From NCBI GenBank assembly GCA_958496175.1, contig OY292277.1, positions 1,364,001 to 1,428,000 of the forward strand: a stretch of 64,000 bases of DNA, given 5' to 3'. The notes below the pieces were generated by a model. The model was not told where the DNA came from. It did not search any database and saw only the letters and a list, made by a program, of their open reading frames with translations. Every line of letters begins with the position of its first letter. The first letter of the stretch is position 1. This DNA comes from Sisyra terminalis. Taxonomy: Eukaryota > Arthropoda > Insecta > Neuroptera > Sisyridae. Of this stretch, positions 49,408 to 62,158 are shown piece after piece. Both the position numbers and the translations under genes were made by a program.

Positions 49408-52400
49408 TTTCTTCACAATGTAAATCACTAAAAAGCCTTAAATCTACAAACGTTGAGAAAACAAGGTCTTATATTGAAAAATCACCCTTTTAAACGGCCT
49501 AATTTCTGACGGAAAATGTCACATCAATTTACGGCTCTAAAACTTCCCGGTTTAAATTCCCGGCAAATTATCCCGATAAATTAATGTTTCTTTTTTTGAG
49601 AACGTGGAGAAAGATTCAATCATTAATATTCAATCAGCCTATAGCAAAAGAAAACATCCCTTATATCCGGTTTTTCCCAATTTAAATTGGCCTTGTTTTA
49701 GCTTTGAAATGGAATTGTGGACGTCTTGTTACCCACAGGAAGAAAATTTCTTCAAATTGTAATTCACTTAAACGTCCCTAATCTTAATTTCTTGAGAAAA
49801 CTAGGCCTTATTTTGAAAAATCGGCCATTAAACTGGCCTTATTTCAGACGGAAAATGTCACTTCAATTTACGGCTCTAAAACATCCTGATTTAAATTCCC
49901 GGCAAACTATCCCGATAAATTAATGTTTCTTTTTTTGAGAACGTGGAGAAAGATTCAAACATTAATATTCAATCAGACTATAGCAAAAGAAAACATCCCT
50001 TATATCCGGTTTTTCCCAATTTAAATTGGCCTTGTTTTAGCTTTGAAATGGAATTGTGGACGTCTTGTTACCCACAGGAAGAAAATTTCTTCAAATTGTA
50101 ATTCACTTAAACGTCCCTAATCTTAATTTCTTGAGAAAACTAGGCCTTATTTTGAAAAATCTGTCATTAAACAGGCCTTATTTCAGACGGAAAATGTCTC
50201 ATCTATTTAAGGCTCTAAAACTTCCCGGTTTAAATTCCCGGCAAACTATCCCGATTATTTAATGTTTCTTTTTTTGAGAACTTGGAAAAAGATTCAAACA
50301 TTAATATTCAATCATACTATAGCAAAAAAAACCATCCCTTATATCCGGTTTTTCCCAATTAAATTGGCCTTGTTTTAGATTTGAAATGGAATTGTGGACG
50401 TCCTGTTACCCACAGGATGAAAATTTCTACCGATTGAAATTCAATAAAACGTCCCTTATCTTAATTTCTTGAGAAAAATAAGCCTTATTTTGAAAAATCG
50501 GCCATTAAACTGGCCTTATTTCAGACGGAAAATGTCACATCAATTTACGGCTCTAAAACATCCTGGTTTAAATTCCCGGCAAACTATCCCGATAAATTAA
50601 TGTTTCTTTTTTTGAGAACGTGGAGAAAGATTCAAACATTAATATTCAATCAGACTATAGCAAACGAAAACATCCCTTATATCCGGTTTTTCCCAATTTA
50701 AATTGGCCTTGTTTTAGATTTGAAATGGAATTGTGGACGTCCTGTTACCCACAGGAAGAAAATTTCTACCGATTGAAATTCAATAAAACGTCCCTTATCT
50801 TAATTTCTTGAGAAAAATAAGCCTTATTTTGAAAAATCGGCCATTAAAGTGGCCTTATTTCAGACGGAAAATGTCTCATCTATTTAAGGCTCTAAAACTT
50901 CCCGGTTTAAATTCCCGGCAAACTATCCCGATAAATTAATGTTTCTTTTTTTGAAAACTTGGAGAAAGATTCACACATTAATATTCAATCAGACTATAGC
51001 AAAAAAAACCATCCCTTATATCCGGTTTTTCCCAATTTAAATTGGCCTTGTTTTAGTTTTGAAATGGAATTGTGGACGTCCTGTTACCCACAGGAAGAAA
51101 ATTTCTACCGACTGAAATTCAATAAAACGTCCCTTATCTTAATTTCTTGAGAAAAGTAGGCCTTATTTTGAAAAATCGGCCATTAAACTGGCCTTATTTC
51201 AGAAGGAAAATGTCACATCAATTTACGGCTCTAAAACTTCCAGGTTTAAATTCCTGGCAAACTATCCTGATACATAACTGTTTCTTTTTTTGAGAATTTG
51301 GAGAAAGATTCAAACATTAATATTCAATCAGACTATAGCAAAAGAAAACATCCCTTATATCCGGTTTTTCCCAATTTAAATTGGCCTTGTTTTAGCTTTG
51401 AAATGGAATTTTGGACGTCCTGTTACCCACAGGAAGAAAATTTCTACCGACTGAAATTCAATAAAACGTCCCTTATCTTAATTTCTTGAGAAAAGTAGGC
51501 CTTATTTTGAAAAATCGGCCATTAAACTGGCCTTATTTCAGAAGGAAAATGTCACATCAATTTACGGCTCTAAAACTTCCAGGTTTAAATTCCTGGCAAA
51601 CTATCCTGATACATTACTGTTTCTTTTTTTGAGAATTTGGAGAAAGATTCAAACATTAATATTCAATCAGACTATAGCAAAAGAAAACATCCCTTATATC
51701 CGGTTTTTCCCAATTTAAATTGGCCTTGTTATTGCTTTGAAATGGAATTGTGGACGTCCTGTTACCCACAGGAAGAAAATTTCTTCAAATTGTAATTCAC
51801 TTAAACGTCCCTAATCTTAATTTCTTGAGAAAAGTAGGCCTTATTTTGAAAAATCGGCCATTAAACTGGCCTTATTTCAGAAGGAAAATGTCACATCAAT
51901 TTACGGCTCTAAAACTTCCAGGTTTAAATTCCTGGCAAACTATCCTGATACATTACTGTTTCTTTTTTTGAGAATTTGGAGAAAGATTCAAACATTAATA
52001 TTCAATCTGACTATAGCAAAAGAAAACATCCCTTATATCCGGTTTTTCCCAATTTAAATTGGCCTTGTTTTAGATTTGAAATGGAATTGTGGACGTCCTG
52101 TTACCCACAGGAAGAAAATTTCTACCGATTGAAATTCAATAAAACGTCCCTTATCTTAATTTCTTGAGAAAACTAGGCCTTATTTTGAAAAATCGGCCAT
52201 TAAACTGGCCTTATTTCAGACGGAAAATGTCACATCAATTTACGGCTCTAAAACATCCTGGTTTAAATTCCCGGAAAACTATCCCGATAAATTAATGTTT
52301 CTTTTTTTTAAGAACGTGGAGAAAGATTCAAACATTAATATTCAATCAGACTATAGCAAAAGAAAACATCCCTTATATCCGGTTTTTCCCAATTTAAATT

Positions 52401-55400
52401 GGCCTTGTTTTAGCTTTGAAATGGAATTGTGGACGTCCTGTTACCCACAGGAAGAAAATTTCTACCGACTGAAAATCAATAAAACGTCCCTTATCTTAAT
52501 TTCTTGAGAAAACTAGGCCTTATTTTGAAAAATCTGTCATTAAACAGGCCTTATTTTAGACGGAAAATGTCACATCTATTAAAGGCTCTAAATTTTCCCG
52601 GTTTAAATTCCCGGCAAACTATCCCGATACATTAATGTTTCTTTTTTTGAGAACGTGGAGAAAGATTCAAACATTAATATTCAATCATACTATAGCAAAA
52701 AAAACCATCCCTTATATCCGGTTTTTCCCAATTTAAATTGGCCTTGTTTTAGCTTTGAAATGGAATTGTGGACGTCTTGTTACCCACAGGAAGAAAATTT
52801 CTTCAAATTGTAATTCACTTAAACGTCCCTAATCTTAATTTCTTGAGAAAACTAGGCCTTATTTTGAAAAATCGGCCATTAAACTGGCCTTATTTCAGGC
52901 GGAAAATGTCACATCAATTTACGGCTCTAAAACATCCTGGTTTAAATTCCCGGCAAACTATCCCGATAAATTAATGTTTCTTTTTTTGAGAACCTGGAGA
53001 AAGATTCAAACATAAATATTCAATCAGACTATAGCAAAAGAAAACATCCCTTATATCCGGTTTTTCCCAATTTAAATTGGCCTTGTTTTAGCTTTGAAAT
53101 GGAATTGTGGACGTCCTGTTACCCACAGGAAGAAAATTTCTTCCGATTGTAATTCAATAAAACGTCCCTTATCTTAATTTCTTGAGAAAGCTAAGCCTTA
53201 TTTTGAAAAATCGGCCATTAAAGTGGCCTTATTTCAGACGGAAAATGTCTCATCTATTTAAGGCTCTAAAACTTCCCAGTTTAAATTCCCGGCAAACTAT
53301 CCCGATAAATTAATGTTTCTTTTTTTGAGAACTTGGAGAAAGATTCAAACATTAAGATTCAATCAGACTATAGCAAAAAAAACCGTCCCTTATATCCGGT
53401 TTTTCCCAATTTAAATTGGCCTTGTTTTAGCTTTGAAATGGAATTGTGGACGTCTTGATACCCACAGGAAGAAAATTTCTTCAAATTGTAATTCACTTAA
53501 ACGTCCCTAATCTTAATTTCTTGAGAAAACTAGGCCTTATTTTGAAAAATCAGTCATTAAACAGGCCTTATTTCAGACGGAAAATGTCTCATCTTTTTAA
53601 GGCTCTAAAACTTCCCGGTTTAAATTCCTGGCAAACTATCCCGATAAATTAATGTTTCTTTTTTTGAGAACTTGGAAAAAGATTCAAACAATAATATTCA
53701 ATCAGACTATAGCAAAAAAAACCATCCCTTATATCCGGTTTTTCCTAATTTAAATTGGCCTTGTTTTAGCTTTGAAATGGAATTGTGGACGTCTTGTTAC
53801 CCACAGGAAGAAAATTTCTTCAAATTGTAATTCACTTAAACGTCCCTAATCTTAATTTCTTGAGAAAACTAGGCCTTATTTTGAAAAATCGGCCATTAAA
53901 CTGGCCTTATTTCAGACGGAAAATGTCACATCAATTTACGGCTCTAAAACATCCTGGTTTAAATTCCCGGCAAACTATCCCGATAAATTAATGTTTCTTT
54001 TTTTGAGAACGTGGAGAAAGATTCAAATATTAATATTCAATCAGACAATAGCAAAAGAAAACATCCCTTATATCCGGTTTTTCCCAATTTAAATTGGCAT
54101 TGTTTTAGCTTTGAAATGGAATTGTGGACGTCCTCTTACCCACAGGAAGAAAATTTCTTCAAATTGTAATTCAATAAAACGTCCCTTATCTTAATTTCTT
54201 GAGAAAAATAAGCCTTATTTTGAAAAATCGGCCATTAAACTGGCCTTATTTCAGACGGAAAATGTCACATCAATTTACGGCTCTATAACATCCTGGTTTA
54301 AAAACCCGGCAAACTATCCCGATAAATTAATGTTTCTTTTATTGAGAACTTGGAGAAAGATTCAAACATTAATATTCAATCAGACTATAGCAAAAAAAAA
54401 CCATCCCTTATATCCGGTTTTTCCCAATTTAAATTGGCCTTGTTTTAGCTTTGAAATGGAATTGTGGACGTCTTGTTACCCTTAGGAAGAAAATTTCTTC
54501 AAATTGTAATTCACTTAAACGTCCCTAATCTTAATTTCTTGAGAAAAGTAGGCCTTATTTTGAAAAATCGGCCATTAAACTGGCCTTATTTCAGAAGGAA
54601 AATGTCACATCAATTTACGGCTCTAAAACTTCTCGGTTTAAATTCCCGGCAAACTATCCCGATACATTAATGTTTCTTATTTTGAGAACGTGGAGAAAGA
54701 TTCAAACATTAATATTCAATCAGACTATAGCAAAAAAAACCATCCCTTATATCCGGTTTTTCCCAATTTAAATTGGCATTGTTTTAGGTTTAAAATGGAA
54801 TTGTGGACGTCCTCTTACCCACAGGAAGAAAATTTCTACAAATTGTAATTCACTTAAACGTCCCTAATCTTAATTTCTTGAGAAAACTAGGCCTTATTTT
54901 GAAAAACCGGCCATTAAACTGGCCTTATTTCAGACGGAAAATGTCACATCAATTTACGGCTCTAAAACTTCTCGGTTTAAATTCCCGGCAAACTATCCCG
55001 ATAAATTAATGTTTCTTTTTTTGAGAACGTGGAGAAAGATTCAAACATTAATATTCAATCAGACTATAGGAAAAAAAACCATCCCTTATATCCGGTTTTT
55101 CCCAATTTAAATTGGCATTGTTTTAGCTTTGAAATGGAATTGTGGACGTCCTGTTACCCACAGGAAGAAAATTTCTTCAAATTGTAATTCACTTAAACGT
55201 CCCTAATCTTAATTTCTTGAGAAAAGTAGGCCTTATTTTGAAAAATCGGCCATTAAACTGGCCTTATTTCAGAAGGAAAATGTCACATCAATTTACGGCT
55301 CTAAAACTTCTCGGTTTAAATTCCCGGCAAACTATCCCGATAAATTAATGTTTCTTTTATTGAGAACTTGGAGAAAGATTCAAACATTAATATTCAATCA

Positions 55401-56867
55401 GACTATAGCAAAAAAAAACCATCCCTTATATCCGGTTTTTCCCAATTTAAATTGGCCTTGTTTTAGCTTTGAAATGGAATTGTGGACGTCTTGTTACCCT
55501 TAGGAAGAAAATTTCTTCAAATTGTAATTCACTTAAACGTCCCTAATCTTAATTTCTTGAGAAAAGTAGGCCTTATTTTGAAAAATCGGCCATTAAACTG
55601 GCCTTATTTCAGAAGGAAAATGTCACATCAATTTACGGCTCTAAAACTTCTCGGTTTAAATTCCCGGCAAACTATCCCGATACATTAATGTTTCTTATTT
55701 TGAGAACGTGGAGAAAGATTCAAACATTAATATTCAATCAGACTATAGCAAAAAAAACCATCCCTTATATCCGGTTTTTCCCAATTTAAATTGGCATTGT
55801 TTTAGGTTTAAAATGGAATTGTGGACGTCCTCTTACCCACAGGAAGAAAATTTCTACAAATTGTAATTCACTTAAACGTCCCTAATCTTAATTTCTTGAG
55901 AAAACTAGGCCTTATTTTGAAAAACCGGCCATTAAACTGGCCTTATTTCAGACGGAAAATGTCACATCAATTTACGGCTCTAAAACTTCTCGGTTTAAAT
56001 TCCCGGCAAACTATCCCGATAAATTAATGTTTCTTTTTTTGAGAACGTGGAGAAAGATTCAAACATTAATATTCAATCAGACTATAGCAAAAAAAACCAT
56101 CCCTTATATCCGGTTTTTCCCAATTTAAATTGGCATTGTTTTAGGTTTAAAATGGAATTGTGGACGTCCTCTTACCCACAGGAAGAAAATTTCTACAAAT
56201 TGTAATTCACTTAAACGTCCCTAATCTTAATTTATTGAGAAAACGAGGCCTTATTTTGAAAAGGCCGCCATTTGACTGGCCTTATTTCAGACGGAAAATG
56301 TCACATTAATTTACGGCTCTAAAACTTCCAGGTTTAAATTCCTGGCAAACTAGCCCGATACATTAATGTTTCTTATTTTGAGAACGTGGAGAAAGATTCA
56401 AACATTAATATTCAATCAGACTATGGCAAAAGAAAACATCCCTTACATCCGGTTTTTCCCAATTTAAATTGGCCTTGTTTTAGATTTGAAATGGAATTGT
56501 GGACGTCTTGTTACCCACAGGAAGAAAATTTCTACCGATTGAAATTCAATAAAACGTCCCTTATCTTAATTTCTTGAGAAAAATAAGCCTTATTTTGATA
56601 AATCGGCCATTAAACTGGCCTTATTTCAGACGGAAAATGTCACATCAATTTACGGCTCTAAAACTTCCAGGTTTAAATTCCTGGCAAACTATCCCGATAC
56701 ATTAATGTTTCTTTTTTTGAGAACTTGGAGAATGATTCAAACATTAATATTCAATCAGACTTTAGCAAAAAAAACCATCCCTTATATCCGGTTTTTCCCA
56801 ATTTAAATTGGCCTTGTTTTAACTTTGAAATGGAATTGTGGACGTCCTGTTACCCACAGGAAGAAAA
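49408..56867. repeat. Array block 6 (21 monomer periods)
   Basis: Anchors at 49717 and 56838 are 7,121 bp apart, 21 periods plus 2 bp. Most monomers have GGCCATTAAACTGGCC and TGTCACATCAATTTACGG. The CAGAAGG / CCTGATACATTACTG class, now with GAGAATTTGGAG, occurs at 51.2-52.0 kb. The monomer near 54300 has a disrupted box (GGTTTAAAAACCCGG). The block holds a 3-monomer higher-order repeat at 54.3-56.1 kb. Confidence 0.94.
54310..56143. repeat. Two tandem copies of a 3-monomer (1,018-bp) higher-order repeat
   Basis: Bases from about 54310 to 55125 match those 1,018 bp downstream. Shared private variants include TTTCTTTTATTGAG, TTACCCTTAGG (loss of the usual CCCACAGG dyad arm), CTTCTCGG, TTTAGGTTTAAAATGG and GAAAAACCGGCC. 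The period is 3 x 339 plus 1 because of a longer A-run. Confidence 0.85.
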
Positions 56868-57732
56868 TTTCTTTCCATTGTTATTTATTAGATAGCCTTA
56901 AATCTACAAACATTGATATAACAAGGCCTAAATTCATTTTCTAAATTATTTCCATTTTCAAACAATTCTAATTTGTTGGCAATTCGAATTGTTTAGAATT
57001 TTGAATTTGACAACGCCACAATGTGTTTCGAATTTAGTTGGAAGCTATGAGTACATCCACCTGACTCACAAGTGGCACTAAAAACTTAAGGTGGTTAAGA
57101 GACATTACATGTCAAGAGTTCACACGTTCTAGCATAGATGGAAAGACAGCAGTTGTCAATTTGACAACTAACTTTTGAAAGTATTTCAAATTTTAATTAT
57201 ATATAATATTAAAATTTAATTGTATTTCTTCACATTGTAAATCACTAAAAAGCCTTATATCTACAAACGTTGAGAAAACAAGGCCTTATATTGAAAAATC
57301 ACCCTTTTAAACGGCCTAATTTCTGACGGAAAATGTCACATCAATTTACGGCTCTAAAACTTCTTGGTTTAAATTCCCGGCAAACTATCCCGATAAATTA
57401 ATGTTTCTTTTTTTGAGAACGTGGAGAAAGATTCAATCATTAATATTCAATCAGCCTATAGCAAAAGAAAACATCCCTTATATCCGGTTTTTCCCAATTT
57501 AAATTGGCCTTGTTTTAGCTTTGAAATGGAATTGTGGACGTCCTGTTACCCACAGGAAGAAAATTTCTACCGACTGAAATTCAATAAAACGTCCCATATC
57601 TTAATTTCTTGAGAAAAGTAGGCCTTATTTTGAAAAATCGGCCATTAAACTGGCCTTATTTCAGAAGGAAAATGTCACATCAATTTACGGCTCTAAAACT
57701 TCCAGGTTTAAATTCCTGGCAAACTATCCTGA
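56048..57732. repeat. Left copy of a 4,426-bp offset duplication with its extra segment
   Basis: About 1.69 kb matches 60474-62158 at an offset of 4,426 bp (12 monomers plus one extra segment plus 1 bp). Shared private variants include TTTAGGTTTAAAATGG, TTAATTTATTGAG, CACATTAATTTACGG, AACTAGCCCG, ACTATGGCAAAAG, CCCTTACATCC and TTTTGATAAATCGG. The match covers the extra segment and ends at CCTGATAAATT against CCTGATACATTACTG. Confidence 0.9.
56868..57224. repeat. 357-bp extra segment, copy 6
   Basis: Same site, one base shorter: GAATTTGACAACG here in place of GAATTAAGACAACG. Other changes shared only with copy 7 are TTATTTCCATTTTC, CTCACAAGTGG and GCCTTATATCTAC. Private to this copy are TTAAGAGACATT, which breaks the third and fourth dyads, and GCAGTTGTC, which breaks the fifth. 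The left flank has GAGAATGATTC and CTTTAGC. The second start is at 57225. Confidence 0.92.
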
Positions 57733-60700
57733 TAAATTAATGTTTTTTTTTTTGAGATATTGGAGAAAGATTCAAACATTAATATTCAATCAGACTATAG
57801 CAAAAAAAACCATCCCTTATATCCGGTTTTTCCCAATTTAAATTGGCCTTGTTTTAGCTTTGAAATGGAATTGTGGACGTCTTGTTACCCACAGGAAGAA
57901 AATTTCTTCAAATTGTAATTCACTTAAACGTCCCTAATCTTAATTTCTTGAGAAAACTAGGCCTTATTTTGAAAAATCGGCCATTAAACTGGCCTTATTT
58001 CAGACGGAAAATGTCACATCAATTTACGGCTCTAAAACATCCTGGTTTAAATTCCCGGCACACTATCCCGATAAATTAATGTTTCTTTTTTTGAGAACGT
58101 GGAGAAAGATTCAAACATTAATATTCAATCAGACTATAGCAAAAGAAAACATCCCTTATATCCGGTTTTTCCCAATTTAAATTGGCCTTGTTTTAGCTTT
58201 GAAATGGAATTGTGGACGTCTTGTTACCCACAGGAAGAAAATTTCTACCGACTGAAATTCAATAAAACGTCCCTTATCTTAATTTCTTGAGAAAAGTAGG
58301 CCTTATTTTGAAAAATCGGCCATTAAACTGGCCTTATTTCAGAAGGAAAATGTCACATCAATTTACGGCTCTAAAACTTCCAGGTTTAAATTCCTGGCAA
58401 ACTATCCTGATACATTACTGTTTCTTTTTTTGAGAATTTGGAGAAAGATTCAAACATTAATATTCAATCAGACTATAGCAAAAGAAAACATCCCTTATAT
58501 CCGGTTTTTCCCAATTTAAATTGGCCTTGTTATTGCTTTGAAATGGAATTGTGGACGTCCTGTAACCCACAGGAAGAAAATTTCTTCAAATTGTAATTCA
58601 CTTAAACGTCCCTAATCTTAATTTCTTGAGAAAAGTAGGCCTTATTTTGAAAAATCGGCCATTAAACTGGCCTTATTTCAGAAGGAAAATGTCACATCAA
58701 TTTACGGCTCTAAAACTTCTCGGTTTAAATTCCCGGCAAACTATCCCGATACATTAATGTTTCTTATTTTGAGAACGTGGAGAAAGATTCAAACATTAAT
58801 ATTCAATCAGACTATAGCAAAAAAAACCATCCCTTATATCCGGTTTTTCCCAATTTAAATTGGCATTGTTTTAGCTTTGAAATGGAATTGTGGACGTCCT
58901 CTTACCCACAGGAAGAAAATTTCTTCAAATTGTAATTCACTAAAACGTCCCTAATCTTAATTTCTTGAGAAAACGAGGCCTTTTTTTGAAAAGGCCGCCA
59001 TTTGACTGGCCTTATTTCAGACGGAAAATGTCACATCAATTTACGGCTCTAAAACTTCCAGGTTTAAATTCCTGGCAAACTATCCTGATACATTACTGTT
59101 TCTTTTTTTGAGAATTTGGAGAAAGATTCAAACATTAATATTCAATCAGACTATAGCAAAAGAAAACATCCCTTATATCCGGTTTTTCCCAATTTAAATT
59201 GGCCTTGTTATTGCTTTGAAATGGAATTGTGGACGTCCTGTTACCCACAGGAAGAAAATTTCTTCAAATTGTAATTCACTTAAACGTCCCTAATCTTAAT
59301 TTCTTGAGAAAAGTAGGCCTTATTTTGAAAAATCGGCCATTAAACTGGCCTTATTTCAGAAGGAAAATGTCACATCAATTTACGGCTCTAAAACTTCTCG
59401 GTTTAAATTCCCGGCAAACTATCCCGATACATTAATGTTTCTTATTTTGAGAACGTGGAGAAAGATTCAAACATTAATATTCAATCAGACTATAGCAAAA
59501 AAAAACCATCCTTTATATCCGGTTTTTCCCAATTTAAATTGGCATGGTTTTAGCTTTGAATTGGAATTGTGGACGTCCTGTTACCCACAGGAAGAAAATT
59601 TCTTCAAATTGTAATTCACTTAAACGTCCCTAATCTTAATTTCTTGAGAAAACTAGGCCTTATTTTGAAAAAACGGCCATTAAACTGGCCTTATTTCAGA
59701 AGGAAAATGTCACATCAATTTACGGCTCTAAAACATCCTGGTTTAAATTCCCGGCAAACTATCCCGATAAATTAATGTTTCTTTTTTTGAGAACGTGGAG
59801 AAAGATTCAAACATTAATATTCAATCAGACTATAGCAAAAGAAAACATCCCTTATATCCGGTTTTTCCCAATTTAAATTGGCCTTGTTTTAGATTTGAAA
59901 TGAAATTGTGGACGTCCTGTTACCCACAGAAAGAAAATTTCTACCGATTGAAATTCAATAAAACGTCCCTTATCTTAATTTCTTGAGAAAAATAAGCCTT
60001 ATTTTGAAAAATCGGCCATTAAACTGGCCTTATTTCAGACGGAAAATGTCACATCAATTTACGGCTCTAAAACTTCCAGGTTTAAATTCCTGGCAAACTA
60101 TCCTGATACATTACTGTTTCTTTTTTTGAGAATTTGGAGAAAGATTCAAACATTAATATTCAATCAGACTATAGCAAAAGAAAACATCCCTTATATCCGG
60201 TTTTTCCCAATTTAAATTGGCCTTGTTATTGCTTTGAAATGGAATTGTGGACGTCCTGTTACCCACAGGAAGAAAATTTCTTCAAATTGTAATTCACTTA
60301 AACGTCCCTAATCTTAATTTCTTGAGAAAACTAGGCCTTATTTTGAAAAAACGGCCATTAAACTGGCCTTATTTCAGAAGGAAAATGTCACATCAATTTA
60401 CGGCTCTAAAACTTCTCGGTTTAAATTCCCGGCAAACTATCCCGATACATTAATGTTTCTTATTTTGAGAACGTGGAGAAAGATTCAAACATTAATATTC
60501 AATCAGACTATATCAAAAAAAACCATCCCTTATATCCGGTTTTTCCCAATTTAAATTGGCATTGTTTTAGGTTTAAAATGGAATTGTGGACGTCCTCTTA
60601 CCCACAGGAAGAAAATTTCTACAAATTGTAATTCACTTAAACGTCCTTAATCTTAATTTATTGAGAAAACGAGGCCTTATTTTGAAAAGGCCGCCATTTG

Positions 60701-61293
60701 ACTGGCCTTATTTCAGACGGAAAATGTCACATTAATTTACGGCTCTAAAACTTCCAGGTTTAAATTCCTGGCAAACTAGCCCGATACATTAATGTTTCTT
60801 ATTTTGAGAACGTGGAGAAAGATTCAAACATTAATATTCAATCAGACTATGGCAAAAGAAAACATCCCTTACATCCGGTTTTTCCCAATTTAAATTGGCC
60901 TTGTTTTAGATTTGAAATGGAATTGTGGACGTCTTGTTACCCACAGGAAGAAAATTTCTACCGATTGAAATTCAATAAAACGTCCCTTATCTTAATTTCT
61001 TGAGAAAAATAAGCCTTATTTTGATAAATCGGCCATTAAACTGGCCTTATTTCAGACGGAAAATGTCACATCAATTTACGGCTCTAAAACTTCCAGGTTT
61101 AAATTCCTGGCAAACTATCCCGATACATTAATGTTTCTTTTTTTGAGAACTTGGAGAATGATTCAAACATTAATATTCAATCAGACTTTAGCAAAAAAAA
61201 CCATCCCTTATATCCGGTTTTTCCCAATTTAAATTGGCCTTGTTTTAACTTTGAAATGGAATTGTGGACGTCCTGTTACCCACAGGAAGAAAA
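57225..61293. repeat. Array block 7 (11 monomer periods)
   Basis: Anchors at 57534 and 61264 are 3,730 bp apart, 11 periods plus 1 bp. The CAGAAGG / CCTGATACATTACTG class is frequent (58.4, 59.1 and 60.1 kb), alternating with the CTTCTCGG class and with TTTCTTATTTTGAG monomers. One monomer at about 57735 has a long T-run followed by GAGATATTGG, a variant found again only at about 62850. Confidence 0.94.
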
Positions 61294-62158
61294 TTTCTTT
61301 CCATTGTTATTTATTAGATAGCCTTAAATCTACAAACATTGATATAACAAGGCCTATATTCATTTTCTAAATTATTTCCATTTTCAAACAATTCTAATTT
61401 GTTGGCAATTCGAATTGTTTAGAATTTTGAATTTGACAACGCCACAATGTGTTTCGAATTTAGTTGGAAGCTATGAGTACATCCACCTGACTCACAAGTG
61501 GCACTAAAAACTTAAGGTGGTTAAGTGACATTACATGGCAAGAGTTCACACGTTGTAGCATAGATGGAAAGACAGCAGATGTCAATTTGACAACTAACTT
61601 TTGAAAGTATTTCAAATTTTAATTATATATAATATTAAAATTTAATTGTATTTCTTCACATTGTAAATCACTAAAAAGCCTTATATCTACAAACGTTGAG
61701 AAAACAAGGCCTTATATTGAAAAATCACCCTTTTAAACGGCCTAATTTCTGACGGAAAATGTCACATCAATTTACGGCTCTAAAACTTCTTGGTTTAAAT
61801 TCCCGGCAAACTATCCCGATAAATTAATGTTTCTTTTTTTGAGAACGTGGACAAAGATTCAAACATTAATATTCAATCAGACTATAGCAAAAGAAAACAT
61901 CCCTTATATCCGGTTTTTCCCAATTTAAATTGGCCTTGTTTTAGTTTTGAAATGGAATTGTGGTCGTCCTGTTACTCACAGGAAGAAAATTTCTACCGAC
62001 TGAAATTCAATAAAACGTCCCTTATCTTAATTTCGTGAGAAAAGTAGGCCTTATTTTGAAAAATCGGCCATTAAACTGGCCTTATTTCAGAAGGAAAATG
62101 TCACATCAATTTACGGCTCTAAAACTTCCAGGTTTAAATTCCTGGCAAACTATCCTGA
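60474..62158. repeat. Right copy of the 4,426-bp offset duplication
   Basis: Partner of 56048-57732. Differences are few outside the extra segment (CGTCCTTAATC at 60643; GTGGACAAAG, GGTCGTCC and TTACTCACAGG after 61850). Inside it, a cluster of bases matches copy 4 at 42.8 kb and not copy 6, as described under the findings. Confidence 0.9.
61294..61650. repeat. 357-bp extra segment, copy 7
   Basis: Same site, with the one-base deletion and the CCATTTTC, ACAAGTGG and TTATATCTAC changes of copy 6; the second start is at 61651. However, it has TTAAGTGACATT, ACATGGCAAG (61538) and CGTTGTAGC (61555). The last two are otherwise seen only in copy 4. This mosaic suggests that a short tract was copied between extra segments after the 4,426-bp duplication. 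Confidence 0.92.
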
